Positions 9,359-20,625 of a stretch of 64,000 nt of DNA are shown piece after piece. Both the position numbers and the translations under genes were made by a program. The notes under the pieces were generated by a model. That model was not told the DNA's origin, ran no database searches, and saw nothing but the letters and a program-made list of their open reading frames with translations. The first letter of the stretch is position 1, and each line of letters begins with the position of its first letter. Origin of the DNA: Candidatus Saccharicenans sp. (lineage in GTDB: Bacteria; Acidobacteriota; Aminicenantia; Aminicenantales; Saccharicenantaceae); the NCBI GenBank assembly GCA_024653215.1, contig JANLFU010000011.1, forward strand, positions 1 through 64,000, in the 5' to 3' direction.

Positions 9359-10549
9359 ATGGATGACCGCCTGAAATGCCTGGTCTGCGGACTGGAATTT
9401 AGCTTTGTTCCCAACCAGATTTTTTGCCACGGCTGTGGCCAGCCCGGGCTTTTCCAAAGTTCAGTTGTTAACAATGCCGGCATCAAGTCAACGGGCACCA
9501 CGGCCCTGGAAAGATTTGCTTCCTTTCTGCCTCTTGGGCAGGTCCGGCCAGAACTGAGCCTGGGGGAAGGACAGACTCCCCTGCTGGCCTTAAATAAACT
9601 GGACAGCAGCGGCTGCCTTCTGGCCAAGCTGGAATCGTCCAATCCCACCCTGAGTTTCAAGGATCGCGGGTCAGCCCTGGTGGTACAAAAAGCCCTGGAA
9701 CTGGGCTGGTCGGCGGTGGGGACAGTTTCAACCGGAAACATGGCTTCCTCCACGGCTGCTTACGCTGCCCGGGCTGGACTTAAATGCATCTTGCTGGTAA
9801 AAAAGGGCACCTCGGCCGCGGCCCTGTTGTCCTCGGCCATATTTCACCCCCTGATTTTAGAAGTCGGTGGTGATTACGGACAACTTTTTAGAGAAAGTTA
9901 CGGACTGGGCCAAGAGTTCGGTATCTATTTTGCCAATTCCGTTGACCCGGTGCGGCTGGAGGGTTATAAGCTCACGGCCTTCGAACTCTGCCTGCAATTG
10001 GGCCGGGCTCCGGATTACGTTTATGTGCCGGTCAGCTCGGGGGGCCATTTTGTTGGCCTGTACAAAGGATTCATAGAGCTGGGCCAGGCCGGATACATCG
10101 AGAAGGTCCCGGTCATGGTAGGAGTACAGGCTGCCGGTTGTGCCCCGATAGCAAGCGCTTTTGAAGCAGGGCAAAACTCGGTCAGCCAGATCCAGCCATC
10201 TGAAACAATTGCTCATTCCATTGCCAACCCCGATCCTCCAGCCGGAAATCTGGTTCTCAAGATGGTGAATGATTATGATGGCTTTTTGACTTCTGTAACG
10301 GATGAAGATATGCTCCTGGCCCAGAAGCAGCTGGCCAGGGATGAAGGGCTGTTTGTCCAGCCAGAATCGGCCTCCGCCCTGGCCGCCTATTTCAAGCTGC
10401 GTCACCGCTTCGTTGGAACATCAGTCCTGGTTCTGACCGGGCAGGGCCTGAAGGCCAGTCATCAACCAGGAATTGATAACTTGACTTATCAGGTCTCGGG
10501 GGTCGGGGAATTGAAAGAATTTTTCCGCTCTGTTTATTCCCAGAAATAA
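9359..10549 (+). CDS. thrC: Threonine synthase
   Basis: PLP enzyme that makes threonine from O-phosphohomoserine in the cytoplasm. The N-terminus carries a small cysteine pair module (CLVCGLEF...CHGCGQPG, residues 6-27), as in many bacterial and archaeal threonine synthases. The key segments are LSLGEGQTPLLAL, LSFKDRGSA with the PLP lysine, TVSTGNMASSTAAYAAR, and a C-terminal VLVLTGQGLKA. Length (396) is typical. Start ATG at 9359 follows AAAGGA at a suitable distance. With hom nearby it completes the last steps of threonine synthesis except homoserine kinase, which is not in this window. Cysteate synthase and related folds are less likely given the N-terminal module. Confidence 0.9.
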   Translation: MDDRLKCLVCGLEFSFVPNQIFCHGCGQPGLFQSSVVNNAGIKSTGTTALERFASFLPLGQVRPELSLGEGQTPLLALNKLDSSGCLLAKLESSNPTLSFKDRGSALVVQKALELGWSAVGTVSTGNMASSTAAYAARAGLKCILLVKKGTSAAALLSSAIFHPLILEVGGDYGQLFRESYGLGQEFGIYFANSVDPVRLEGYKLTAFELCLQLGRAPDYVYVPVSSGGHFVGLYKGFIELGQAGYIEKVPVMVGVQAAGCAPIASAFEAGQNSVSQIQPSETIAHSIANPDPPAGNLVLKMVNDYDGFLTSVTDEDMLLAQKQLARDEGLFVQPESASALAAYFKLRHRFVGTSVLVLTGQGLKASHQPGIDNLTYQVSGVGELKEFFRSVYSQK

Positions 10550-10580
10550 GATATCAAGTATCTAACTTAAAGGAGGGACT

Positions 10581-11564
10581 ATGCCCGGAGAATTTAAGAC
10601 CGGCTGGACCGGCTATGATCTTCCCAGGATTCCGGGTGGCTGGCTGAAATATGCCGCCGCCGCCATCCTGGTAATCATCCTGCTGGCCACCTCAATCTAT
10701 CAAATCAAGCCGGAGGAAATCGGGGTCATACTGCGCTTCGGACGGTTTGTCCGGACGACCGAACCCGGCCTTCATTTCCGGCTGCCGCTGGGGATTGAAA
10801 GACTGACCAGGGTGCCCGTGCAGCGTCAGCTCAAGCTGGAATTTGGCTATCGCACGGCCAGGCCAGGGGTAAAATCAGAATATTACGTGACCGAAGAAAC
10901 CAAGAAAGAATCGATGATGCTAACCGGCGACCTGAACGTGGTGGTGGCCGAGTGGATTGTGCAGTACAAGATTAAGGACCCCTATAAATTCCTGTTCAAG
11001 GTGCGCGACCCGGTGCAGACCTTCCGGGCCATGACCGAAGCCGTGGTCAGGCAGGTGGTGGGAGACGCCTCGGTGGATGAGGTCATCACCTTCGGCCGGG
11101 CGAACCTGGCGGCCGAGGCCATGACTGCCCTGCAGAAGCTGGTCGATACCTATGAACTCGGGCTGGAAATTAACCAGCTCATTTTCCAGGACGTCAACCC
11201 GCCCGACCCGGTTAAGCCCTCTTTCAACGAGGTCAACCAGGCCCTCCAGGAAAAGGAACGGAAGATCAACGAGGCCTGGGCCGAATATAACCAGGAAATA
11301 CCCAAAGCTCAGGGAGAAGCCGAGCAAATGATCCGGGGAGCCGAAGGCTACGCCGCCGAACGTGTCAACAATGCCCGTGGGGATGCCGCCAGATTTATTT
11401 CCATATATCGGGAATACTCCAAGGCCCCGGTGGTCACCAGGAAACGACTCTACCTGGAGACGCTTAATGAGGTGCTGGCCGGAATAGACCGAAAGATAAT
11501 AGTTGACGAGGCCCAGAAAAACCTGGTTCCCCTGCTGAACCTGGGAGAGGATGTGAAAAAATGA
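10581..11564 (+). CDS. hflK: HflK, SPFH/band-7 regulator of FtsH protease
   Basis: Membrane-anchored SPFH protein; with HflC it forms a large cage around FtsH and modulates membrane protein degradation. A short N-terminal segment with conserved GYDLPRIPGGWLKYAAAA leads into one transmembrane helix (about residues 22-42). The SPFH domain starts YQIKPEEIGVILRFGRFVRTTEPGLHFRLP, followed by a helical coiled-coil arm rich in Ala, Glu and Arg (about 210-300). Length is 327. The gene starts 31 bases after thrC with AAAGGAGGGACT as ribosome site, and its stop overlaps the hflC start by four bases (ATGA), so the two are translationally coupled. Confidence 0.93.
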   Translation: MPGEFKTGWTGYDLPRIPGGWLKYAAAAILVIILLATSIYQIKPEEIGVILRFGRFVRTTEPGLHFRLPLGIERLTRVPVQRQLKLEFGYRTARPGVKSEYYVTEETKKESMMLTGDLNVVVAEWIVQYKIKDPYKFLFKVRDPVQTFRAMTEAVVRQVVGDASVDEVITFGRANLAAEAMTALQKLVDTYELGLEINQLIFQDVNPPDPVKPSFNEVNQALQEKERKINEAWAEYNQEIPKAQGEAEQMIRGAEGYAAERVNNARGDAARFISIYREYSKAPVVTRKRLYLETLNEVLAGIDRKIIVDEAQKNLVPLLNLGEDVKK

Positions 11565-12505
11565 AGACTTCCACCCTGAAGATTCTTATAACAATAATAA
11601 TAGTCGTGGTGCTTTTGGCCCTGATTGATGGGGTCTACATAGTTTCCGAGACCAACCAGGTAATCATCACCCAGTTCGGAGAGCCCATTGGTGCGGCCAT
11701 AACTTCTCCGGGAATGCACTTCAAGGTTCCCTTTATCCAGAAAGCCAATTACTTCGAAAAAAGATGGCTGGAGTGGGACGGGGACGCCAACCAGATTCCG
11801 ACCAGGGACAAAAAGTACATCTGGGTTGATACTTACTGCCGCTGGCGCATCAGCGACCCGCTGGTATTTTACCAGAGAGTCAAGGATGAACGGGGGGCTC
11901 ACTCCCGGCTGGATGACGTGGTTGATGGCGAAACCAGGAATGTCATTGCCAGTTACGACCTGATAGAAATTGTCCGCTCCACCAACCGAGAATTCAACCT
12001 GAGCGAAGAATCTGCCCTGCTCGATTACTCGGAAGTTATCGGCAAGATCCAGGTGGGCCGGGGTCGGATTGCCGAGATGATCCTGGAAAAAGCCTCGAAG
12101 ATAACGCCCGAGTTCGGGGTCGAATTGAAGGATGTCAGGATAAAAAGGGTGAACTACGTGGATGAGGTTCAGAAGAAGGTCTTCGACCGGATGATAGCCG
12201 AAAGAAAGCGAATCGCCTCCAGGTACCGCTCGGAAGGAGACGGCCGCAGCGCCGAAATCAGGGGCCAGAAAGAGCGCGAGCTGAAGATCATAACTTCGGA
12301 AGCCTACCGCAAGGCCCAGGAAATAAGGGGGCAGGCTGAAGCCGAGGCCACCAAAATCTATGCCCAGGCCTATAACCTCGACCCGGAATTCTATCAGTTC
12401 CTGAAGACCCTGGAAACCTACCGGGCCACCCTGGCCAAAAATACCTGGTTGATCCTGACCACCAATTCTGAGTTCCTCAGATACCTGAAGTCAACCACGC
12501 GTTAA
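11561..12505 (+). CDS. hflC: HflC, SPFH/band-7 regulator of FtsH protease
   Basis: Partner of HflK in the FtsH-regulating membrane complex. One N-terminal transmembrane helix (residues about 7-27, ILITIIIVVVLLALIDGVYIV) precedes the SPFH domain, SETNQVIITQFGEPIGAAITSPGMHFKVPFI, with the HflC-type segment WLEWDGDANQIPTRDKKYIWVDTYCRWRI. The C-terminal part contains the conserved ERKRIASRYRSEGDGRSAEIRG and a helical tail. At 314 residues it is normal. Four-base overlap with hflK. The 35 bases to the convergent next gene contain no clear terminator. Confidence 0.94.
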   Translation: MKTSTLKILITIIIVVVLLALIDGVYIVSETNQVIITQFGEPIGAAITSPGMHFKVPFIQKANYFEKRWLEWDGDANQIPTRDKKYIWVDTYCRWRISDPLVFYQRVKDERGAHSRLDDVVDGETRNVIASYDLIEIVRSTNREFNLSEESALLDYSEVIGKIQVGRGRIAEMILEKASKITPEFGVELKDVRIKRVNYVDEVQKKVFDRMIAERKRIASRYRSEGDGRSAEIRGQKERELKIITSEAYRKAQEIRGQAEAEATKIYAQAYNLDPEFYQFLKTLETYRATLAKNTWLILTTNSEFLRYLKSTTR

Positions 12506-12540
12506 GCCAGCTCGGTCTGGAGTTCGAGGCCGAAAGCCAG

Positions 12541-13602
12541 CTAAGATAGCAACCGATCGGAGAAGGCAAAAAGGGCCGGGGTTCCACCGGTATGGATGAA
12601 GACTATCCTGTCTGAAGCCTTCAGGTATCCTTTCCGGGTGAGATCTACCAGGCCGATCATGGCCTTGCTGGTATAAACCGGGTCCAGGGCCAATCCCTCT
12701 TTTTGCAAAATTGTTCTTATGACTGCAGAGATTTCAGGACTAACCCGCCCGTACCCCTGGCCCAGGTAATCGTCAAACAGGATTACGTCCCGGTCATCGA
12801 GGTTTATCTTTAAGCCGAGGGTTTCCACCAGTTCCAGAGCGATTTTTCTGACCTGGGGCAGGAAATCTTCTTTCAGGTCCGAAACGCAGATGCCGATAAT
12901 CCTGGTCCTTAGTCCCAGGGCCCTGGCCCCGACCAGCAGCCCGGCCTGGGTGGCCCCGGAACCGGTGGCCACCACCACATAATCCGGTTCACCCGAATCG
13001 GCAGTTTGCCTGGCAATTTCTATCATATCCAGCAGATAGGCCAGGGCGCCCAGTGGCCTGGTCATGTTTCCTCCGGTCATCGAACCACCAACAGAAACCA
13101 GGTAGGGGTTATGACCACTTCGCCTTTCATCTCTGGCCACTTCATCCAGGATTCGGAAAGCCTGTTCCTGGTCGGGAGATTTGCCCCTGGCCCCGGTCTC
13201 GGTAATCCTGATTTCAGCACCAAGCAGTTTTTCTATAAGGATGTTGCCCTGGTCCAGAGACGATAATTCATAAGTTTTGAAGAGGACCAGGACGGGTCTC
13301 AGCCCGCACTTCCGGGCGGCGGCAGCCGTCTGCAGGCACCAGTTTGATTGCAGGCTGCCCCAGGTGATAATGGTGTCGGCTTCCTGGCGCAGGGCATCGG
13401 CCAGGATGAACTCCAGCTTGCGGGACTTGTTGCCGCCGAAGGCCAGTCCGGTCAGGTCGTCCCGCTTGACCATTACTTCCCGCAAACCGAGTTCCCCGGA
13501 CAGGTTTTCCAGCCGGTAAAGCGGTGTGGGCAGGCAGGTCAGCCTGACCCGGGGCCATTTATGAATCAATCTTTCCAGTTGATCCGGGCTGTAAGTGCTC
13601 AT
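12541..13602 (-). CDS. D-cysteine desulfhydrase / ACC deaminase-family PLP enzyme
   Basis: Fold type II PLP enzyme of 353 residues. The family signature KRDDLTGLAFGGNKSRKLEFIL contains the PLP lysine, and the phosphate-binding segment VVATGSGATQAGLLVGARALG and C-terminal IVFIHTGGTPALFAF are characteristic of the D-cysteine desulfhydrase / 1-aminocyclopropane-1-carboxylate deaminase group. The usual reaction is release of H2S, ammonia and pyruvate from D-cysteine; ACC deamination or L-cysteate desulfation are alternatives I cannot exclude by eye. Ribosome site AGGAGACTTAC is well placed before the ATG. Monocistronic, minus strand, cytoplasmic. Confidence 0.85.
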   Translation of the reverse strand: MSTYSPDQLERLIHKWPRVRLTCLPTPLYRLENLSGELGLREVMVKRDDLTGLAFGGNKSRKLEFILADALRQEADTIITWGSLQSNWCLQTAAAARKCGLRPVLVLFKTYELSSLDQGNILIEKLLGAEIRITETGARGKSPDQEQAFRILDEVARDERRSGHNPYLVSVGGSMTGGNMTRPLGALAYLLDMIEIARQTADSGEPDYVVVATGSGATQAGLLVGARALGLRTRIIGICVSDLKEDFLPQVRKIALELVETLGLKINLDDRDVILFDDYLGQGYGRVSPEISAVIRTILQKEGLALDPVYTSKAMIGLVDLTRKGYLKASDRIVFIHTGGTPALFAFSDRLLS

Positions 13603-13696
13603 GTAAGTCTCCTGTAAATAAACTCAACCCCTAAGACGCGGCCAGAGCCGAGCCCATCTGTCATCAGCCAGGTCACTTAGCCTTTCAGGTTTCCGG

Positions 13697-16429
<2,733 letters not shown>

Positions 16430-16500
16430 CCGTTGCCTCCTTCCCAAGAAATTTAAAAAACATAAATCATGAACATGCATTATGCAGACCCGGACCAGGT

Positions 16501-18111
16501 TCAGGCTTCTTCCGTTACAGAATAGCCCAGGACCGAGGCCAGCTCATAGGCCGCCTTCTTCAGGTCACCATAAAAAGTTACCCGGTGCCAGCCCCACTCG
16601 TCCCACCTGGTAAAAAGCTTTTCAAAATCACCCAGTGGCTCAGCCACCAGCTTGGTCCGGCAGGCCCGGTCATCAAAGGAATTGCCGACGGCCTTAGCCT
16701 GATGAAGCAGAATGGCTTTCTTGTTCTGGTCAATCTCCAGGCTGGTGGTCAGGTAGCCGGCCGGCATGATGGACCTCACCGAGGCCCCCTGCCGGTCCTC
16801 GGAATGAGTTAGAATCTCAAAGGGATTGGCCGGGCCATGCGGTCCGAACACCCGGCTGGAAGCCACGCAGTGAGCATAGATGATATGGCGGCCGGACATG
16901 TCCATGACCGGGTCTGAGATGTACCCCGGACGGCCGCCGGTCATCAGTCCGAAAGCCACCATGGTTGCGGTCGACCTCAGGTCGGCCTCGCAGGCTCCCA
17001 CCAGCCCCTGGTTGTTGAGCTCGTAAAAACCCAGGCAGGGATAGGCGTGAATATGGCCGCCATAAAAGCCTCCCAGGCAATTTATGGTGATGGCCCTGGC
17101 CTGGTATCGTTGCAGCAGCTGTTTCATTCCAAGATACATGGCTGCCGAGTTTACCAGCTCTCGAAACTTGACATTCTGAACCAGGGCCGCCCGTTTCCAC
17201 CAGTCACGGGCTACTGCTTCGGCCTCATCCCGGTCCGCTTTTTCCCAGGCCGAGTTCAATTCTGAAAACGGAAGATTCATGACGGGAATGCCGGCTATCT
17301 CCAGATCTTCTCCGCCATTCCGGTCCCGGAAGAGAAGAATTGGCGAATACTTCATCCGGTAGGCTGTTTCATCTGGAGGAAGAAGCCTAAGGGGATCGGG
17401 GTAACAATTTAAATAGCCGGTAGGTGGAGTCAGCTTCTTCCTTATATCTTCAATCAGCCCGGAAAAAGTGCTTCCTTCCGTGGCCGCCCTGACCGACTTG
17501 AAGGCTCTGGCTGCGGCCACCAGGTGCTGCGGGTTTGAAGAACATATGAACCCAAAATTCTTTCTCCCCTGGCGGAGCAGTCCAGCGGTATAAACCATGA
17601 AACCACCACTGCCCCCGTATTGAAAGTCCACATAGAGCACGGGCTTTCCCGTTTCGACGGCGGGCTGTACCACCCGGTTCCAGCAGTTAAGTTGAAATAC
17701 CACATAGCCGTCAACCTGCTGTCCGCGGTCCTCTTCCAAAATTGCGGCTGTTTCTTCCGGGCTGCTGGCGGTGGAGACCAGGAAGGAGAATTCAGGCAGG
17801 CCCTTTTCCAGGATAGACAGGTATTTTTCCATGACCGGCCTGAAGTCAAAACCAAGGTTTGGCCAGTCCGGGCGGTCCTGGACCGGACGGTGCAGGGCAA
17901 AGAGCAGTCTGAGCCTGACTTCTTTTTTGACCGGCAGAGACGACAGGTCGAGAAGAGCCACGTTCTGCGCAGCGCCTGTTTTCCTGCCAGAATAAAGACA
18001 TCCGGTGGCCAGCAGGGCGCAGCGGCCGCAATGCTGGAAAAATTCCCGTCTTCTCATGGAAAGGAGATTATTGGCCGAATTATTGCTTTTTTTTGATCCC
18101 CGATCACTCAT
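16501..18111 (-). CDS. Tat-exported L-fucose/L-arabinose isomerase-like protein
   Basis: A 536-residue protein with a twin-arginine signal (MRRREFF, residues 19-25, then a hydrophobic stretch CALLATGCLYSG). The mature part resembles the L-fucose/L-arabinose isomerase fold: an N-terminal region with EETAAILEEDRGQQVDGYVVFQ (compare the FucI/AraA substrate-domain pattern) and a C-terminal catalytic-like region with ITINCLGGFYGG, GLVGACEADLRSTATM and FGPHGPANPFEILTHSEDRQG. Glu and Asp of CEAD and His of GPHG would be metal-ligand candidates. These isomerases are normally cytoplasmic, so Tat export is unusual and the substrate is unknown. Start ATG 18111 follows AAGGGA; the gene has its own promoter and is divergent from the barrel gene. 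Confidence 0.65.
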   Translation of the reverse strand: MSDRGSKKSNNSANNLLSMRRREFFQHCGRCALLATGCLYSGRKTGAAQNVALLDLSSLPVKKEVRLRLLFALHRPVQDRPDWPNLGFDFRPVMEKYLSILEKGLPEFSFLVSTASSPEETAAILEEDRGQQVDGYVVFQLNCWNRVVQPAVETGKPVLYVDFQYGGSGGFMVYTAGLLRQGRKNFGFICSSNPQHLVAAARAFKSVRAATEGSTFSGLIEDIRKKLTPPTGYLNCYPDPLRLLPPDETAYRMKYSPILLFRDRNGGEDLEIAGIPVMNLPFSELNSAWEKADRDEAEAVARDWWKRAALVQNVKFRELVNSAAMYLGMKQLLQRYQARAITINCLGGFYGGHIHAYPCLGFYELNNQGLVGACEADLRSTATMVAFGLMTGGRPGYISDPVMDMSGRHIIYAHCVASSRVFGPHGPANPFEILTHSEDRQGASVRSIMPAGYLTTSLEIDQNKKAILLHQAKAVGNSFDDRACRTKLVAEPLGDFEKLFTRWDEWGWHRVTFYGDLKKAAYELASVLGYSVTEEA

Positions 18112-18181
18112 AACTTAATCCCTTCCGGTCATCTTTTTTCAAAAAAATATCTGTTAAAATCGGTAATACCCATAATAGATG

Positions 18182-18211
18182 ACAATACTTTCAGTCCAGA
18201 GTTTATGTCAA
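18182..18211 (-). promoter_or_regulatory. Promoter of the isomerase-like gene
   Basis: Minus strand: TTGACA (18206-18211), 18 bases, TATTGT (18182-18187). Predicted leader about 65 bases. It is back to back with the barrel-gene promoter, separated by an A/T-rich stretch. Confidence 0.5.
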
Positions 18212-18273
18212 GCCCAAATTATGCCTGAAATGACATTTTTTGAAAAAAAATAGATCCAGATCGACTAAAAATA

Positions 18274-18302
18274 TTGACAGCTCAATAATTTAGGCCTAAT
18301 AT
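18274..18302 (+). promoter_or_regulatory. Consensus-like promoter of the outer-membrane barrel gene
   Basis: TTGACA (18274-18279), 17 bases, TAATAT (18297-18302). Ten bases separate the -10 box from the ATG at 18313, so the transcript should start only a few bases before the start codon. No ribosome binding site is present. Confidence 0.7.
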
Positions 18303-18312
18303 CTTATGAAAA

Positions 18313-19482
18313 ATGTTGTTTTCAACTGAAAACAAAAGAATTAAGAAGACCGTCAGGGCCGGTACGGTCTTCCTCTGCCTTTTCCTGATGGTTCTGACTT
18401 CAAGCCTTTTCTCCCAGCAGACGGTCGTCAAAAAAGACGGCCAGCAGATTGTGATAAGTGAAGAGTCAGAGCCCGACCGTATGGGTCTTACACTCCTGCC
18501 CATCATTTATTACACTCCCGAAACCAGGCTGGCCTTCGGACTGGGCAGTCTCATTACCTACCGTTTCGGCCTGGTCTTCAAAAAGGCCCGTCCCAGCACC
18601 ATGTTCCTGGGCGCCATCTATACCCAGCTGAAACAATTTACGCTTCAGATTAAGCCCGAAATATATCTAAATGATAATTCGCTCTTCCTGGCTGGAAACT
18701 TTATGGCTGAACGGTTTCCAACCAAGCTCTGGGGAATCGGTCCTAACACCGCTGATGAAATGGAAGAAGTTTACACTCCGCAGAGGTTTCTGATGGAAGT
18801 CGGGCTGCAGCAGAGGCTGGGCCGGGACCTTCCCCTCTACCTCGGTTTGAAGTATCGCCTGGAAAGCACCAAGATAGTCGAGACTGAACCGGGGAAACTT
18901 CTCGACCAGGATCTGGTCCTTGGCAGCCGTGGTGGGCTACTGTCCGGACCGGGCCTGGCTGCCAGCTACGATAACCGCGATAACATTTTTTATCCAAATA
19001 GCGGGCTTTACCTCCAGGCCAATCTTAACTGGAACGACCATTTCTTCGGGAGCGATTATGATTTTTTAAGCTTCCAGTTTGACCTGCGCAATTACCACCT
19101 GGTTGGCGAAGACCAGGTCCTGGCTGTTCAGGCTCTGGCCGAAACCAACACCGGTGATGTCCCCTTCTACCGGCTGGCGCGCCTCGGAGGGGATTCCCTG
19201 CTACGCGGTTTTTATAATGGCCGTTTCCGGGACATGAATCTGGTCGCCTTTCAGGCCGAGTATCGGTTCCCCGTTTGGAAGAGACTGGGAGCGGTGGTGT
19301 TTGGAGCCATGGGCAGCCTGGCCAATCGTTTCCGGGACATTTCTTTCGATAACCTAAAGTACGCGGCCGGCTTCGGCCTGAGATTTAAGATTATTCCCAA
19401 AGAAAATGCCAACCTGCGGGTGGACCTGGCCTTTGGACCGGGAACCTACGGGATTTATTTTAAGGCCGGGGAATCTTTCTGA
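18313..19482 (+). CDS. BamA/TamA-type outer-membrane beta-barrel protein (surface antigen family)
   Basis: Exported 389-residue protein. A signal peptide (hydrophobic TVFLCLFLMVLTSSLFSQ, about residues 19-36) is followed by alternating strands typical of a 16-strand Omp85-like barrel without POTRA domains. Recognisable are PIIYYTPETRLAFGLGSLITYRF, GPGLAASYDNRDNIFYPNSGLYLQ and the C-terminal GGDSLLRGFYNGRFRD (the loop-6 RGF motif of Omp85 proteins). The chain ends in Phe, the usual C-terminal signal for outer-membrane assembly. Role could be as a secretion or lipid-handling pore, or the barrel half of a secreted lipase family; unproven. It is probably translated from a leaderless transcript. 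Confidence 0.8.
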   Translation: MLFSTENKRIKKTVRAGTVFLCLFLMVLTSSLFSQQTVVKKDGQQIVISEESEPDRMGLTLLPIIYYTPETRLAFGLGSLITYRFGLVFKKARPSTMFLGAIYTQLKQFTLQIKPEIYLNDNSLFLAGNFMAERFPTKLWGIGPNTADEMEEVYTPQRFLMEVGLQQRLGRDLPLYLGLKYRLESTKIVETEPGKLLDQDLVLGSRGGLLSGPGLAASYDNRDNIFYPNSGLYLQANLNWNDHFFGSDYDFLSFQFDLRNYHLVGEDQVLAVQALAETNTGDVPFYRLARLGGDSLLRGFYNGRFRDMNLVAFQAEYRFPVWKRLGAVVFGAMGSLANRFRDISFDNLKYAAGFGLRFKIIPKENANLRVDLAFGPGTYGIYFKAGESF

Positions 19483-19565
19483 AATCGGCTTCTTTCTCAT
19501 TCAATAAGTTAACGCCTGCAACAGTTTTTTAGTTTCCGTTTCGCTCGCCTTTTCAGGGTTAATTT

Positions 19566-20468
19566 TCAAGGCTGAATTTTTACCGGCTCGTCCTCTTTTT
19601 TCTCCGTTAACGAGAATCCATGAGAAATGCAGGAGGTGGGACAGACCGGTTCACATTTCAGGCACCTGATGCACTGCGAGCTGTCGGGGTCTTCATAAAT
19701 CCTGATATTTACAGGACAGACCTTCTGGCAGGCGTTGCAGACTATGCATCTATCCAGGTCAACATTCATCCTGAAGGCGCTGACCCGGTTGAAAAAGCCA
19801 AGTATGGTTCCCAGCGGGCAGACCGTCCGGCAAAACGGCCTCATGGAAACGGCCATCCAGACCAGGAAAAGAATGAGCAGAGATAACTTCCAGGCGAAAA
19901 GAAAACCAAGCTGGGCCCTGATAGCTGGATTAAGGATGGACAGAACTATGCCGGCTTCCAGGGTGCCAGCCGGACAGACCCACTTGCAGAACCAGGGTAA
20001 ACCCAGCCCGGAGGTGTCCACCACCAGGAGGGGCAACAGTAACACCATAACCGCCAGGACAAGGTACCGAAGATTTGTTAAAAAAGCCGGAAGTTTTACC
20101 TTCGGCACCGGGACCTTATAGACCAGCTCCTGCAACAAACCAAAAGGACAGAGCCAGCCACATGGTAGCCGCCCGCCAATAATTCCCATCAGACCAAGGC
20201 TGCCGATAACATACAGGCCTAATTTCTTCTGGCCGGCACCCAGGTTATACCTGAGGGTATTCAGGGAGTTTTGAAGGGCCCCCACCGGGCAGGCCCCCAC
20301 CGCTGCCGGACAGGAATAGCAATTAAGGGCAGGCACACAAAGCCCTTTGGTTTTAACCTGGCTAATATTTCCTTTCAGCAGCGATAGAAAATCCAGGTTG
20401 AAACCCAAAGCGGCTATTATTTGAAATATCCTTCTCCTGGCTTCGGTTTTTAATGTTCCCGTTTTCAT
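19566..20468 (-). CDS. NapH/YccM-like membrane polyferredoxin with two [4Fe-4S] clusters
   Basis: Integral membrane electron carrier of 300 residues. The N-terminal part has CVPALNCYSCPAAVGACPVGALQ, then several hydrophobic segments interleaved with the NapH-type cytoplasmic motifs CGWLCPFG, CKWVCPAG and CRTVCPLG, and ends in two classical ferredoxin motifs, CIVCNACQKVCP and CIRCLKCEPVCP. Members pass electrons between the quinone pool or cytoplasmic ferredoxin and periplasmic redox proteins. I took ATG 20468, eleven bases after the stop of the 46-residue CXXC gene, since an upstream ATG (20498) lies within that gene. It is third in the operon rhodanese / CXXC peptide / polyferredoxin, which suggests a role in moving electrons for a sulfur or thiol reaction outside the membrane. 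Confidence 0.85.
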   Translation of the reverse strand: MKTGTLKTEARRRIFQIIAALGFNLDFLSLLKGNISQVKTKGLCVPALNCYSCPAAVGACPVGALQNSLNTLRYNLGAGQKKLGLYVIGSLGLMGIIGGRLPCGWLCPFGLLQELVYKVPVPKVKLPAFLTNLRYLVLAVMVLLLPLLVVDTSGLGLPWFCKWVCPAGTLEAGIVLSILNPAIRAQLGFLFAWKLSLLILFLVWMAVSMRPFCRTVCPLGTILGFFNRVSAFRMNVDLDRCIVCNACQKVCPVNIRIYEDPDSSQCIRCLKCEPVCPTSCISHGFSLTEKKEDEPVKIQP

Positions 20469-20479
20469 GGTCCGGATTC

Positions 20480-20620
20480 CTACCCTATGCCGATGCATTC
20501 CAGGCAGACGGTAACTGCTTTCTGCCAGACGACCCGGAACTCTCCGCTCAGTAATCCCAGAACTATGAAAGCAACCGATATAAACAGGAACGTAAAAAAC
20601 AGATACTTTCTTTTTTTCAT
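20480..20620 (-). CDS. Small CXXC membrane protein, CD1871A family-like (46 aa)
   Basis: A 46-residue gene between the rhodanese and polyferredoxin genes, with AGAGG eight bases before its ATG and stop TAG eleven bases before the next ATG. The product has one hydrophobic helix (YLFFTFLFISVAFIVLGLL) and then GEFRVVWQKAVTVCLECIGIG. The ending CLECIGIG after a KA segment matches the small CD1871A family CXXC motif-containing proteins as I recall them, which are often next to 4Fe-4S membrane proteins. Start six bases after the rhodanese stop indicates tight coupling. The CXXC would lie just outside the membrane; function is unknown, with thiol exchange or metal/cluster binding both possible. Confidence 0.8.
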   Translation of the reverse strand: MKKRKYLFFTFLFISVAFIVLGLLSGEFRVVWQKAVTVCLECIGIG

Positions 20621-20625
20621 GAGGC

